Positions 1-11,080 of a stretch of 64,000 nucleotides of DNA are shown here, one piece after another. Position 1 is the stretch's first letter. The number at the start of each line of letters is the position of its first letter. This DNA comes from Rhyacichthys aspro (lineage: Eukaryota; Chordata; Actinopteri; Gobiiformes; Rhyacichthyidae): contig CM072154.1 of the NCBI GenBank assembly GCA_036850595.1, positions 5,011,010 through 5,075,009 of the forward strand. Direction: 5' to 3'. The notes below the pieces were generated by a model. It did no database searches, was not told the origin of the DNA, and saw nothing but the letters and a program-made list of their open reading frames with translations. Made by a program: the position numbers and the translations under genes.

Positions 1-159
1 TAGGAGTGTAATAATTTAGAAGGCACTGAGCAGCACCATGAAGGCATGCCTAATGCGTAATGGAAGCATGAGGCTGTACCTGGAGTCAAATACAGCCAGG
101 GAAAGTGATTTTAATTTACAAAGTCATTGAGGAAAAACAAAGACAAAGAAACTAAGAAG

Positions 160-440
160 CGGGTGCAGTGGCTCAGTTGGTAGAGCAGGGCGTCCAACCT
201 GTCCTTGGGCAAGACACTTCACCAACCGTACCTCCAGTGTCTGTGGCTCTGGTGTATGAATGTGTGAGTGTGTTTGGTGGTGGTCAGAGGCTGTAGGCTG
301 TCAGTCTGCACCAGGGCAGCTGTGGCTACAGAGGTAGTTTACCACCACCAGTGTGTGACCATGGATTGCCAATTGTGAAGTGCTTTAAGTGACTTAACAA
401 AAAAGCGAAATATAAATCTAATCCATTGTTATTATTATAA
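160..440 (+). mobile_element. tRNA-derived SINE
   Basis: Short non-coding retrotransposon. The head holds a polymerase III A-box-like word at 169-180 (TGGCTCAGTTGG) followed by a tRNA-like AGAGCAGGG. The expected B box is not visible and seems deleted. The body has the fish SINE words CCTTGGGCAAGACACTTCACC and a GTGGTGGTCAGAGG segment. The tail at about 375-425 (GTGAAGTGCTTTAAG, then TATAAATCTAATCCA) is the LINE-like 3' end many fish SINEs use for mobilisation. It ends in a short ATT-rich tail. Several substitutions from the usual form suggest an old copy. Target duplications are not obvious. The family assignment rests on remembered sequence words, not a database search. Confidence 0.75.
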
Positions 441-499
441 AAGGAGTGTCTCTTGTCATTTTTTATCATCAGCTGTCATTGATATACATTTATATACAC

Positions 500-965
500 T
501 GGTTTTAACAGACGACAACACATCACCCCAGTTTTAGCCTCGCTACACTGGCTCCCTGTGCGTTTTAGAATTGATTTTAAGATTTTACTGATCACTTTTA
601 AAGCTCGTTTAGGTCTGGACCCGTGCTACATCACGGAGCTTTTGACTTCCTACGAGCCTCCCCGCAGCCTTAGATCCTCAGGCGGGTCCCTGTTAGTTGT
701 TCCAGGGTCAAGACTCAAAACCAAAGGTGACCGAGCTTTTTCAGTCCGAGCCCCTCGTCTCTGGAACGGCCTGCCTGAGGAGATAAGGCTGGCACCTTCA
801 GTATCATCTTTTAAGTCACTTCTTAAAACCCATTTTTTTCGTCTTGCCTTTTTATAATAATTGTTTTTAGCTCTATTTATTCTTCTGTTCATGTATTGTT
901 TTTGTAATCCTTTTGTTGTTAAGCACTTTGTAAACCTTGTTTTTAAAAGTGCTATATAAATAAAG

Positions 966-1011
<46 letters not shown>
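500..1011 (+). mobile_element. 5'-truncated L2/CR1-group LINE, 3' end
   Basis: The last part of a non-LTR retrotransposon. From about 519 to 857 an open frame encodes the C-terminus downstream of the reverse transcriptase. Visible family words are HITPVLASLHWLPV just upstream of 558, then DFKILLITFKA, GSRLKTKGDRAFSVRAP and LWNGLPEEIR. The frame ends at a stop after residues FRLAFL. The 3' UTR runs to a tail with GCACTTTGTAA and AGTGCTATATAAATAAAG, typical of fish L2-type elements, and then an ATT microsatellite (966-1011), the usual 3' tail of this group. The catalytic domain is absent, so the copy is dead on arrival. The frame is still open over roughly 110 codons, so the insertion is probably not very old. 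Minus-strand frames over this interval are shadows. Confidence 0.85.
966..1011. repeat. (ATT)n microsatellite
   Basis: About 15 perfect TTA/ATT units form the tail of the upstream LINE. It is likely polymorphic in length. Confidence 0.95.
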
Positions 1012-1017
<6 letters not shown>

Positions 1018-2375
1018 ACATAACAATTGACAGTTCCCCTCTGACACCAGACTTTTATTTTCTTGTAATATTGACTTTAATGACTACCGTCTTGCCCTTG
1101 TAGTATGACAAGTCTCTTCATTTTACATCGAACATTCATTTCAAATTAACATTGAACATTTGCTGCCTTTCTGTCCTTTATTTCCACTCTCTCACACAAG
1201 TTAAGCGTGCAGGAGAACGGAGATGTCCCCTCTGCACTAACCCCAAAAAGTCATCTTCAGTGAGGCAGCCACAGCTGATGAAGGGGATCCAGTCGTTTCA
1301 ATACCACCAGCCGACTGCCTTTCCCCCCCCTTTTTTTCTTCCACTTGTGCTGCACCTCTGGCTCCTTCCCCACACTCCATCTTCTTTAACTCCCACTCCA
1401 AACCTCTTTGGACTTCCCCCCAAAAATATTCATCTAAGAGTTCATGCAAAAACTACACCATTTTTTTCTGGTTGGAGTGAAGAGAAGGGAGTCTCTTTTG
1501 AGGCTCTTTGATGCAAAACTTGACATCTTCCAGCCTTCACACAAAGTTACAGTACATGAGCGTGGAAGCAGCAAAAATGTGTGAATAATTCTTTGGAGAC
1601 TCTTCTTTGGTGCAAGACTATCAAAGCGGAAGCCTTCAAAACACACATTATTATGCACCGGATTTTACACGCCATGATGTATGCAAAGAATCTCTGAGTT
1701 TAGGATGGACGCTTGTGCAGCTATAACTGAGAATTTAACGTCAAAATTAACGTTGCTTAAGAAGAAAGCGTTGAAAATTGAAACGCTAACAGCTAGAATT
1801 TTTAAACATCCAAAGAATACCATTGAACTGTTGCAAAAACATTTACATACATTAAATATACTCTTGAACTGAACTTCTTTGGACTGCACTCTCCAAATGT
1901 GGCTTAATGCAGGATTATAGAAATACAGATGTCGGTAAAAGATTGTGACAAAAATGAAACATGACATGCTCTTCTAAATGTGTGCATTTTGAGCAATTAA
2001 AAAAAAAACAAAATAAGAAAAAAGATGTCAATTTCAAAGGCTCTATGTCAAATAATGGTCTTTATGTCCTTAAGACAACATTTGATAGGTCTGAATGGAA
2101 TGACAAGGGACTACAAAAGAGGATAATGATGTTCTATTTTACAGTTATTTTTACTTACCACGCCTGGTTTATTGGTTCATGTTATTGTGATTCAATAGAA
2201 GTAATAGTTATTTATTAAAAAAGCCTCTTCACCAATGCCCTTTCCAGAGTTTGGACTTGGTTTGAGACTGGATTTTTGTCTGGACCGGAATTTTTCCCTT
2301 GTATCTCTTTCTTTGTTAATGTAGTGGTTATGGTACTGACTCAAGAATGTCAGAAATATACAATATATTATGTAG
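1012..2375. other. Non-coding interval, no feature recognised
   Basis: AT-rich unique-looking DNA with a C/T-rich patch near 1320-1345 and an A-rich run near 2000. Open frames here (the longest about 119 codons) have no recognisable domains and no consistent splice or start context. I see no repeat family I can name. Confidence 0.5.
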
Positions 2376-2425
2376 CTGGGGCCAATAAAAAGTATATAGA
2401 CGGGCCGGACCAGTAACCTACTTTT
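2376..2425. mobile_element. Possible hAT-type fragment
   Basis: A short stretch reading GGGCCGGACCAGTAAC near 2402-2417 resembles the internal GGGCCGGACC...TAACATAATAACC segment of a common fish hAT element that is better preserved at 6025-6679. It is only a few tens of bases long, so the call is tentative. Confidence 0.3.
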
Positions 2426-2522
2426 TTTTATTTCTTTACCCTTTCCCTTTTTTTCCCCTTTTCTTTCCAAAAAAAATTCTCCGCCCCCTCCTCCCTCCCT
2501 TTTTTTCTTTTCCTTTTTCTTT

Positions 2523-2578
<56 letters not shown>

Positions 2579-2580
2579 CC
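2426..2580. repeat. T- and C-rich low-complexity tract with a 49-base T run
   Basis: A pyrimidine-only stretch that ends in an uninterrupted T run at 2530-2578. The lysine-rich open frame on the opposite strand is an artefact of this composition. Confidence 0.9.
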
Positions 2581-2625
2581 GCAAATATTGAAGAATTTAT
2601 GCTGTCTATATTAAATTATAATCTA

Positions 2626-2646
2626 GGGCCCCCCGGCGGGGGGCCC
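2626..2646. repeat. GC inverted repeat (hairpin)
   Basis: Perfect 9-bp arms GGGCCCCCC (2626-2634) and GGGGGGCCC (2638-2646) with a GGC loop. It lies in otherwise AT-rich DNA about 50 bases after the T run. Confidence 0.8.
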
Positions 2647-2650
2647 CGGG

Positions 2651-3394
2651 CCTTATTCCCCCCACCTGTACTAACAGTACATTAGTGGGCTTTAATACAG
2701 AATCTGCTCCATTAAATGGCATATGCTATTGAAGTTTTTCTGTTGGAACACAGTTTTTTTCTGTTTAGGGAATATATGAAGTCATTTGATTTTGTTTCTA
2801 AATATTTTTAAGAAGCGTACCGTCTGCAATTTTACCAGTGGTTGCTGCCATAAACACCAAAAATAAAGAGACAATAAAAAAATACTTTTTTAAATTTATG
2901 CCTGTTAATACTAATTCTCAATGCAATTTATCACACATGGTGTCAGGAACCACTTTATTGGCATTATCTGCTGGCAAACCTGCCTCTGGGTTTTATAGAT
3001 TAATGCAAAGAGTGATGTTATGATGTGATTATTGACTATTGAAAATAGGTATTTATAGATCCAGCTTTTTCAGAGCAGATACAGACACTGATGTGGGTGC
3101 TTTGTGTATAACATTATACAGTTGGTCTATGATGGGAATCTTGGAGGGAGGTGACTGTTGTATGATTAATTTGATTCAACAGTGTACTTTAATAAAGCTT
3201 TTAAATCCCCAGAATGTGACTGTGTCATGTATCATGTGGAGCTGTATCTGCAAAACTGTGTGGGCTGTATCACAGAAAGTTTGCTAATGTTTTGCTAATC
3301 CCTAAGCATTACTGCAGTCCCTTTCCTTGTAACCATTGCTCACTGCTGCTGAGATTAAAACGATGTAACAGTGCTGTTTTTTGGGGTATTTGTT
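2651..3394. other. Non-coding interval, no feature recognised
   Basis: AT-rich DNA with short frames of 61-82 codons and no family motif. Nothing else was seen. Confidence 0.5.
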
Positions 3395-3472
3395 ATTGAG
3401 CCCTGTTTACATAACTATAATAATACAATAACAGGGCGTAATCAGATAATTGTAAAAATCTGATCCGACGGG

Positions 3473-3912
3473 GGGGGGTGCACGGGGGGAGTGGTTAGCG
3501 CTCCCGCTTCACAGCAAGAAGGTCGTGAGTACGAATCCCGGCCGACCCAAAAAACATTGTTGGCCGATTGTAGCCAACCCAAAAAACATCGTTGGCTAAC
3601 TCTGGTCTTTCTGTGAGGAGTCTGCATGTCCTCCCCGTGTCACCGTGGGTTCTCTCCGGGATCTCCGGCTTCCTCCCACCGCCCAAAGACATGCATGTAT
3701 AGGTGAATTGGTGACTCTAAAGTGCCCCTAGTGGATGAATGTGAGAGTGAATGGTTGTCTGTCAATGTACGTCTAAGTGTCAGCCCTGCGACGAACTGGC
3801 CACTGTCCAGGGTGTACCCCGCCTAAGGCCCAAAGCTGCTGGGATAGGCTCCAGCCACCCGCGACCCCACAAAGTGGGATAAGCGGTAGAAGATGAAATG
3901 AAAAAAATGAAA
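3473..3912 (+). mobile_element. tRNA-derived SINE nested in the DNA transposon
   Basis: The insertion is flanked by a perfect 12-bp target duplication, TGATCCGACGGG, at 3461-3472 and 3913-3924. The head has an A box (GTGGTTAGCGCTC, 3491-3503) and a degenerate B box (GAGTACGAATCC, about 3527-3538). The body carries the fish SINE words TTCTCTCCGGGATCTCCGGC, CCCAAAGACATGCATG and GGGTGTACCCCGCC, and the tail GGGATAGGCTCCAGCC followed by GTGGGATAAGCGGTAGAAGATG with a short A-rich end. The clean duplication makes the boundaries reliable. It inserted after the host transposon was already in place. Frames on the minus strand here are shadows of the SINE. Confidence 0.88.
3541..3604 (+). repeat. 32-bp tandem duplication inside the SINE
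   Basis: Two units begin GCCGACCC (3541) and GCCAACCC (3573), each followed by AAAAAACATYGTTGGC. The extra copy is not in the SINE form I know, so it probably arose in this copy or in a sublineage. Confidence 0.75.
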
Positions 3913-4163
3913 TGATCCGACGGGTTTACTTAGACTTCAGATATAAGATAATTTAAAAACCCTGGTTTACATGTTTCAGTCCATTATTAGATTTCTTTCA
4001 GAATACATACGTAGTGATGTAAGACTCAAACTTCCTTCTGTTATTTTCAAAACATCCAGTCTTGTCTTGTTGAACCTGGTGACGCCTACAGTCTTAGTGT
4101 TAGCTGTCCTTATGTAGGAGCTCATAGTTCTGTAAAATAGGCTCCATGTGACTACATCACTTC

Positions 4164-4188
4164 TTTTTTTTTTTTTTTTTTTTTTTTT
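4164..4188. repeat. Poly-T run
   Basis: 25 T residues, followed by a short CACACACA. Confidence 0.95.
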
Positions 4189-4412
4189 CACACACACAGA
4201 TGTAAAAAAAAAAACCCAAACAAAATAAATCAGATATATGGGTGTACCTGCTAGAAGACATTGGAGTATTATGATCTCTCATAATCAGATAACTGCTGTT
4301 CAGATAAAGAAGATGATATTATGCTGTTTACATGATCACTCGAAGAATATGAAAACTCCATAAATCTAACAGTAATCAGATTTTTAGTGTGCATGTAAAC
4401 GGGCTTATTGTA

Positions 4413-5540
4413 GCCACAAAGCTTTAGTAATGTTGATGGGAGTTTAAAATACTTTTACAGCAATCATTTTTTGGCTTCATGTTGAGCGTGTTGACTGTGC
4501 TGTGTTATTCTGCTATGTCATCTGTCAGTAGCATACATTACATACATACGGATTTAGTAGATACTCACCATATACTTGGATCTATATGAAAACAGCTGAT
4601 TTGTCCCATGTTCAGGTGTATAATGCAACATTTGACACAATGCACCTTCAAGTATCATTTCCGTCTTCATTTAAGACTATATTATTGTTGTTGTTGGGAA
4701 CAAAGAAGCTTCTACAAAGATTCCATTTGAGAAAAGGTCTGCACAGCTCTGAATCACCAATGGAGCACATTTTCAGCGGATCATTCTCTATAAAAACCGA
4801 ATAAGTCTGGTTCCAGCATGTTTCTCACTGTGACGCTTTCATACACACTTCGATGTGACCTTGATCAAAAGGTCTGTTTTCCTTTTCTTAGTAATTTTAC
4901 CCGAGCATGAAAAGATGTTTTTCAGCTGTATGCTCCCCTTCAGTTGGCATAACGCCTCCCAGCACTCCTTCTCCTCCCTCTGCATTACAGACATCTCCAC
5001 ACCTCCGCAGTGCATTTCTCTGCCTCACTTAAGTGATTTAATTGGTGGCTTTGGTGGAATGTTTTCAAATGGCAGAAAGCTGCAAAAGGTACATGGAAGA
5101 CGGTTAGAATCTCATAATATTGTTATAGTACTTTTTGTTACAGACAGGTCTTGGTTTTGAGCCTGGGCTTAATGAGATGATTGTAAAAGCTGGGCTATAA
5201 AATACTTTGGTAAGTTCTACAAGTCTTTCTGAATAGATTTAAGGTTTAACTGCAGCCTCACTACTATTGCTAAAGTTTGACTTAAAAAACAAGTCCTTCA
5301 ACATTGCAGGCAGACAAGAAATGCAATCATATCTATAGTTGAGTCAATTTTGGACATTTAAACAACGATTAGATTTATAGATTTTAATTGCGCATACATA
5401 CAGTATAAAAAAACAAAAATCATTATAAATAAAATGTTCAGAAAAGGTTATAATTAAGGTTAAGACAAAAATACACAACCTCTTTGACATCAGAGGTCAA
5501 AGCATGAAAAGGCAGGTTCACACCAATGTTTACAATTCTA
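4413..5540. other. Non-coding interval
   Basis: There are no recognised genes. A short inverted repeat CTTTGAC...GTCAAAG lies within about 5480-5505 and contains an AGGTCA nuclear-receptor-type half site. The open frames at 4586-4804 and 4855-5160 have no family motif. Confidence 0.45.
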
Positions 5541-5544
5541 TACA

Positions 5545-5600
5545 TAAAATAGAATAACGTTATTGTCAAAGTACATTGTCCAGCGAAACTGGAAGCAAAC
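5545..5600. mobile_element. Possible retrotransposon tail fragment
   Basis: AATAACGTTATTGTCAAAGTAC followed by CAGCGAAACTGGAAG resembles the widespread fish repeat word TTTATTGTCATTGTACAACGAAATTGG. This is a short match from memory only. Confidence 0.3.
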
Positions 5601-6024
5601 CACTGGAGCAGGTGTAAATAAATAAATAACTTTTTAAAAAGGTAAAAAGATTAAAGAAAGGCTATTTCACTGCTCACTAAAATTGCACCAAAAGTGACAA
5701 AATTGCCCTTAAAATAAGAAAAAAACACATGATTTAAAATGAGTGGTCTTTAACTACTTTTTAAAAGACAGAAATGTGTATGTAGCTTGAAATGATGGAA
5801 GTAAACTGTTCTAACGAGAAGGTCCTCTGAACTTTAGTATTGACTGATTAATGAAAGTTTTACAAAATGGAAGATTAAAGTCTCAGAAAGTGAAAAAAAG
5901 TGAAAAAAGAACAGGAGGGATGCTAAACTCTGAAGCTGCCAGAGACTTTGCTTTAAAACAATCACCATGGAATACTTGAACTTCTCCACTTGAGGCAGGA
6001 ACTCTCCTGGAAGAGCAAACAACC

Positions 6025-6679
6025 TTTATTTAGGGGCCACATACATACACCCCAATCTTAAATGGGCTGGACATATAATATAATGGCATAATAACCTTCA
6101 AATAAAGACAACTCATTTTTTACCCAGCAAAGAAGTACAATTATGGCAAAAGCCTGTCACTCAGGGCACATGATTACTGCATCTTTCAGCATGTATGTTT
6201 TCACGAACTCACCCTCACAATGTGGCTTTGATGCTAATGCTATTTTGCTAGCAATAAGGTAGCTGAATCACTGACCTCCTAACAGTTCATCTGTCTTCTC
6301 TCGTCTCAGTTGTACTTGTAGCTGCCGTCATAGTAGCTCCAAATATTATATTCCCTGAGAACTGAAACTTGCTGCTTACAAACAAGATTTCTCAGTCACT
6401 TCTGTGAATAAGTAGGAAGTGGTACTCCCTGCATCTACTTCTCTCATTTTGACAAAGAAATTTGGGGCAATGAGGGCAGCAGAGAGTGTAATTTTGATTT
6501 TGGTCTCAGTGTTGTCTTATATCTGCTACTCTTACTAAAACACAGTGACCCCCAGTGGACAAATTAAGAGTTAATGTCTTTGTATGTAATTTTGACACTT
6601 TACAAATTCATCCTACGGACCGGATTGGACAACCTGACGGGCCAGTTTTAGCCCATGGGCTGCACATTTAACACCCCTG
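6025..6679. mobile_element. Non-autonomous hAT-type element
   Basis: Words that I associate with a common fish hAT element occur in order: GGGGCCACATACATACACCCC (6034-6054), GGGCTGGAC, GCATAATAACCT, CTTGCTGCTTACAAACAAG, AAGTAGGAAGTGGTACTCCC, ACCCCCAGTGGACAAATTA, then CGGACCGGATTGGAC and CGGGCCAGTTTTAGCCCATGG. The right end is the typical hAT terminus, inverted: AACACCCCTG, closing at 6679. The matching left terminus (CAGGGGTG) is not visible, so the left end is truncated or decayed and I see no 8-bp duplication. It has no transposase frame. Confidence 0.6.
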
Positions 6680-6899
6680 GGATATTTTGGTCCTACTTGT
6701 TGTCACATCCACAATGGCAGTATTTCTCTACTCCCATTATGGCGTTCATTTTAAATGAATGGTAACATCAATATGTCTCTCAAGGAACCTATGTGAATTC
6801 CAGGAAGTGAATTTGCTCAGGTTTGTTTTGTTGAAATACCCATAAAATTGTCAGACATTCGCAATTAGGCTTTGATCGGCAGCATTTGTTGTCGAAGTG

Positions 6900-7260
6900 T
6901 CTGTCTAGAGCTCTTCTGGAGTCTGTGTTATTGGACCCGACAGCGCAGAGATCGAATGAAGAGGTTTAACAAGCCCAGACTTTTTGTGTTCTTTCTGACC
7001 TCAGCCGGAGTGACAGTTTAACTGCGTAGATGTTGGTTTAACACGCGGCTGAGATGTTGCAGCAGCGGAGGGATGTTGGGGTCAGCGCTGCCTCCTCTCC
7101 ACTTAATTGGCCTTGCTTGTAGCATGCGCTTGACAGATTGAATTATCAAGCTGCCTCGGCGGTCTGCAGTACCCCCGCAGTAGATCCAGCTTGATTATTA
7201 ATGACCAGCCACGGCGGCCTCCTCCGTTCTGCTGCTCTCCTTTCTGCTCAAATTCAGTAT
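6900..7260. promoter_or_regulatory. Candidate conserved non-coding element
   Basis: A unique-looking, balanced-composition island with homeodomain-type cores: TTAATTGG near 7103, GAATTATC near 7140 and GATTATTAATGA at 7193-7204. A TGACAG word (TALE-type site) lies at 7131-7136. It also contains a 57-nt stem-loop at 7142-7198. Enhancer function is inference from composition and motifs; conservation was not tested. Confidence 0.35.
7142..7198. repeat. 12-bp inverted repeat (stem-loop)
   Basis: The arms ATTATCAAGCTG (7142-7153) and CAGCTTGATTAT (7187-7198) pair with one mismatch. The 33-nt loop contains a further CTGC/GCAG pairing. Confidence 0.7.
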
Positions 7261-10200
7261 TCTTATTTAAGACCGGAGAAATCTCAGCTTCCTGAACGGG
7301 ATGCTCTGTCTTCGTATGGGTGCCATAAAGGTCACATCAACATTTTAAAGATATTTACCGAGTTAGATATTTGAGAAAACACTGCATTTGACAACAGTGG
7401 TATCGTGAGAGAAGGACACAGAAAATCACAAAATACACATTTTACAAAACATAAAAAAAAGAGTGACAAATTTTGAAAAGACGACATGTTTATCCTTTTT
7501 TAAGTTGCACTGTGGAGAAGGTGATCCCAGGTAAGGTACCATTGCGAGCATGAGCGTCAGCATGCCCATGTAGCATTCACATAGTATAGAATCGATGCAG
7601 CCAATTTATTAGTTTTCCACCCGACTGTAACGGTGCGCAATGTTTCTCTCACCAAAAAAACCCCCCAAAAACCCAATAACGAACAAACAAACAAACAAAA
7701 AAGTTTGCATCATTTGTTTTAATTCATCTGGCACATACACATACAAAATATTACATGTAAAATAATCCATGAAGGCTCTCTTTTGAACTGTTGTGCTTTT
7801 CTTTTTCCAGACATCGCACTGAATGAGTTTAATACAATGAGCAAAAACCAGGTCGGAAACAAACTGATTCCGTAGTCTTTTGAACTGACTTAAAAGGAGC
7901 AGAGGCCTATGGTAGAGGTGTTGTCAGTATGGGTCAGTACACTTGGTCAAAAAGTGTGTAAGTTTTCCAAAGAAACATTCTGTACTAGTTTGGTTACCTC
8001 TCAAAAGTGAGTAGTAGAAGTAGAAAACACAAAACAGCAAAATGGAGGAAACTGCTCTGAATTTAAAACCATATTCAGTGGAAATGTGACTGCTTTCTAA
8101 AATGATTTGACCTTCTAAATCACAGTGAAATAGTCTCTCACCCACATCAGCTGAAAACTTTAAATGCTAAAAGTTGAACTTTGTTTTAACATTTTGCAGA
8201 GTCGAAGCTAATAGCCTGCGCACTTCTCACTGTGTTGTTCTCGGGTCTTTTGATGAGAAGGTACAGCCGAAGCGATGGAGCAGATAATGACAGAGCGTGG
8301 AAACAGCTTGATCTCTTCCCTGTCTGCATTGTATCATACTGACATCTGTAATAAAGAAGCAGCCGGGGTGAAACTGAAACAACAGAACACAAGTCGCCAT
8401 GTAGGCTTCGTTATTATCAATGTCCTGCAACTTGTTCCGCTGCTCAACTGCTTTCACGCAACTTAATTCTGCATTTACTGCCTCACTGAGTAACTCATTA
8501 GTTTGGTTCTGTCTTGTCTTTTCAGTTCAGACTTCCTTTTTACAATTTGAGTGTTTTATGTCGTTCACAGAGAAGTTCTAACACGTTTAATTGAGTCTGA
8601 AGCTGAATGTGGTCACAGGAAGAAGTCCATTATAATACAACATACTGTAATAATACGTGTTTTTGCAAGTCATGCTTTCTGTGGGTAGCTCTTAGCAACA
8701 CTTTAGGCCTTTACAAACTTTTTTTTTTTTTCACCCTATTCATTTTCACTCAATTTGCACATTCACACGGAGGGTCCGCCATTTTAAGAGCGGTCCGGTG
8801 AATGTTGAGGGTTTATTATATCCTCCAAAGTGAGTAAGTCTGCACCGATACTGACTAACTTACTCGTCAAGGAAGATGCTTCAGACGAGTTAAGATCTGC
8901 GTTTGTTGTGGAAGGACGAAATTCTAAAATTAGACGTATAATTGTGTAATTATGCAGGCATTTCTAAGGTAAAACTCAAAACAGAGCAAACAGTTTTACA
9001 CGTTTACTTGTACGGGAAAAAAATACAGACATATAAGATTAAATAGTTTCCCACTTATGCATTTAATTGTACAATTTTGAATATTATCCACAGCATAATG
9101 GATACTCATCACTTGCGCTTGGAAAGTAACCATGGAAACGGAAAGGTCCCAAAGTGGGTGCATGTGTTAGACCCTAGTCTGTGAGCAAGGGTGAGCTACA
9201 AAGTGTCACTACAGGGCGATAGAGGCCAGAATGGAACATTGTTTTGGAAAGGCCCTATGTCAAATGTGAAGAGCTATGGCAGACCTGCAGGGACATGCTG
9301 TTGTCCATAAACAAAACTAGTGGATGATTTTACAATAAAGAAATATAATATTTATTTATCAGTTTAGTTCTTAATTGCCTTAAACCTTGGGCAAGAATAA
9401 GAAAAAAATGACAAATGAAAATGATTCCTCCAGCAGTGCTTACTTTTTCCTCTCTAGTTAGTTAAAAATAAATAGTAACAATGGCTTCTTCCTTCCAAGA
9501 CTGACAAATGCAAAGAGTGTTTGTTTTTTTTGTTTTTTTGAGGTGATTATACAGTTGAAAAAAAAAAAAAATCGACTGACTGACTATATATATTTTCCAC
9601 AATTTATCCTTTACAACTTCTTTGTAATTCTAACCAGAACTACCTTTAAACTAACATTGCAGTGAGCTTCTACTGTGACTAAACTCGAAGCTGGTATCCG
9701 TCCTTGCATATATTTGTGTTTGGATCAGAGGCTGGTGTAATGGTGCTGATGGTGCCACCTCCTGCTGTGACTAACACCACGCTGCCTGCTGGCTTCCTGA
9801 CAAGCCTAGCATTACTGCATAATCACAGCCTACCAGCGCTTGCACCAGGCCTGTACACACACAAACAAACACTGTACACGCCATAGATATAAGCACAAGC
9901 ATGTATGCAGAAACAGAAGCAAACGACAGCCTGTCATAACACAAACTTCAAGACGGCAACCTGAGCTGAACCGTTGCTTCTCGTACAGGTAAGTGTATTT
10001 TTAGTTCGCTCTTGGTATGTAACTGTAATGTGTCACAACTTTTGCTACTGCTTGGGTCACCTTTCTTTTTGTCCTCGAAGTGAACTCACATGAACATTTC
10101 CCAGGTCATAGAGTAGGTAACAGTGCCTTCTGAGATGCACATAAATACAATAAATTCCAACAAGTGTCTTAAAATATGGGTCTTCACCAGTCTATACAAT

Positions 10201-10704
10201 TTAGAATTTAAAAGAACTTAAAATTCTGGTCTTCGTGGAAGTTTAATTTTCATTTATTTACGTTTCTCTGTGCCGCTGCCCGACTCTGGGCCATGTTTAG
10301 AGCATTTAGCATCAGAGCATTTAACCTGCAGCAATAGCCCCACTATAAATTGCATTATCTGGGTGTGTTAGTCCACTTTGCTTCACCTCCTGCCTTTGAT
10401 TTGTTGTTAGGTCTGTTTTTCATTGTTGAGTTCCTCCCTAAACAAACCGAACTTTGACAGAACATGAACTAGAGCTCAATGAAAGAACACTAAACAACCC
10501 ACCTTAAAACTTTTTATTAGAGAGACCAAAAAAAGCTGATAAACTAGTCACCTAAAAGTGCCCAAAATATATTTGTTTAAAAAAGAAATCCATATCGATC
10601 CAAACACGGGTCTTTAATTATTTTTTTTCTCATGCTGTGCTGGTGTCCAGGTCTGAAACATGCCCACAATGTTTACTCCTTGGCTTGATTCAGTTATCTA
10701 CATT
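7261..10704. other. Non-coding interval
   Basis: No gene or repeat family named. There are A-rich and T-rich runs near 7650-7700, 8720-8731 and 9525-9571. Open frames up to 77 codons (for example 8227-8457 minus and 9704-9886 plus) lack motifs. Confidence 0.5.
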
Positions 10705-11080
10705 TATTAGTAGTCTTAGATTAGATTATTTGAAAGGGGACAACACAGTTTCATAAAACACATGATTAAACATGAGTTAAAAAAGCCAGATGCTATTTCT
10801 CATCTGTAGTCCCCTGGCCTTGGTTTTAAAAGGGCTTTAAACTACATATAATTAAGAGGACTACACAAACACAAAACATGTACAATTCAGCGCACACAAT
10901 AGACAGAATAAAACAGGTCATTACTAACAACTGAACTATACATTCAAGAACAATGGTAAACAGAAGCAATAAAAGCAGCCGTGAAGTATAACAATACACA
11001 CACAGAAGGTTCACATTAAGAGACACAAAACATACAATACCATACAGTGCATACAACAATTATTATAATAACACGACTAT
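10705..11080 (-). mobile_element. Probable LINE 3' UTR, antisense
   Basis: Read on the minus strand, the segment contains CCAGGGGACTACAGATGAG, AACTCATGTTTAATCATGTG and an end like GTTGTCCCCTTTCAAATAATC (10718-10738 on the plus strand). I recognise these as the 3' untranslated part of a fish LINE. The rest is A-rich on the plus strand with no coding sequence. Family and boundaries are uncertain. Confidence 0.45.

Larger units (their letters stand above)
3395..4412. mobile_element. Probable non-autonomous DNA transposon with inverted ends
   Basis: The left end at about 3395-3415 (TTGAGCCCTGTTTACATA) and the reverse complement of the right end at about 4393-4410 (CAATAAGCCCGTTTACATG) match as imperfect terminal inverted repeats. 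Just inside each end is an ATCAGAT-type word (3440-3447; 4375-4382 in inverted sense), and the GCTGTTTACATGATCA word recurs inside at about 4323-4338. No transposase frame is visible. The element is interrupted by a SINE at 3473-3912, so its own length is about 565 bp. I could not settle the superfamily because the flanking duplication is unclear. Tail-to-tail copies of an unnamed repeat are an alternative. Confidence 0.5.

Noticed and set aside
650..1021. 123-codon minus-strand frame rich in isoleucine
   Set aside because: It is the complement of a LINE end and an ATT microsatellite. The plus-strand LINE frame explains the region.
2192..2584. 130-codon minus-strand lysine-rich frame
   Set aside because: Produced by a T/C-rich low-complexity tract and a 49-base T run.
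6600..6690. Third copy of the hAT family found at 49666 and 56513
   Set aside because: Shares the hAT-type terminus style, but the subterminal and internal words differ and there is no minisatellite. It is a different hAT family.
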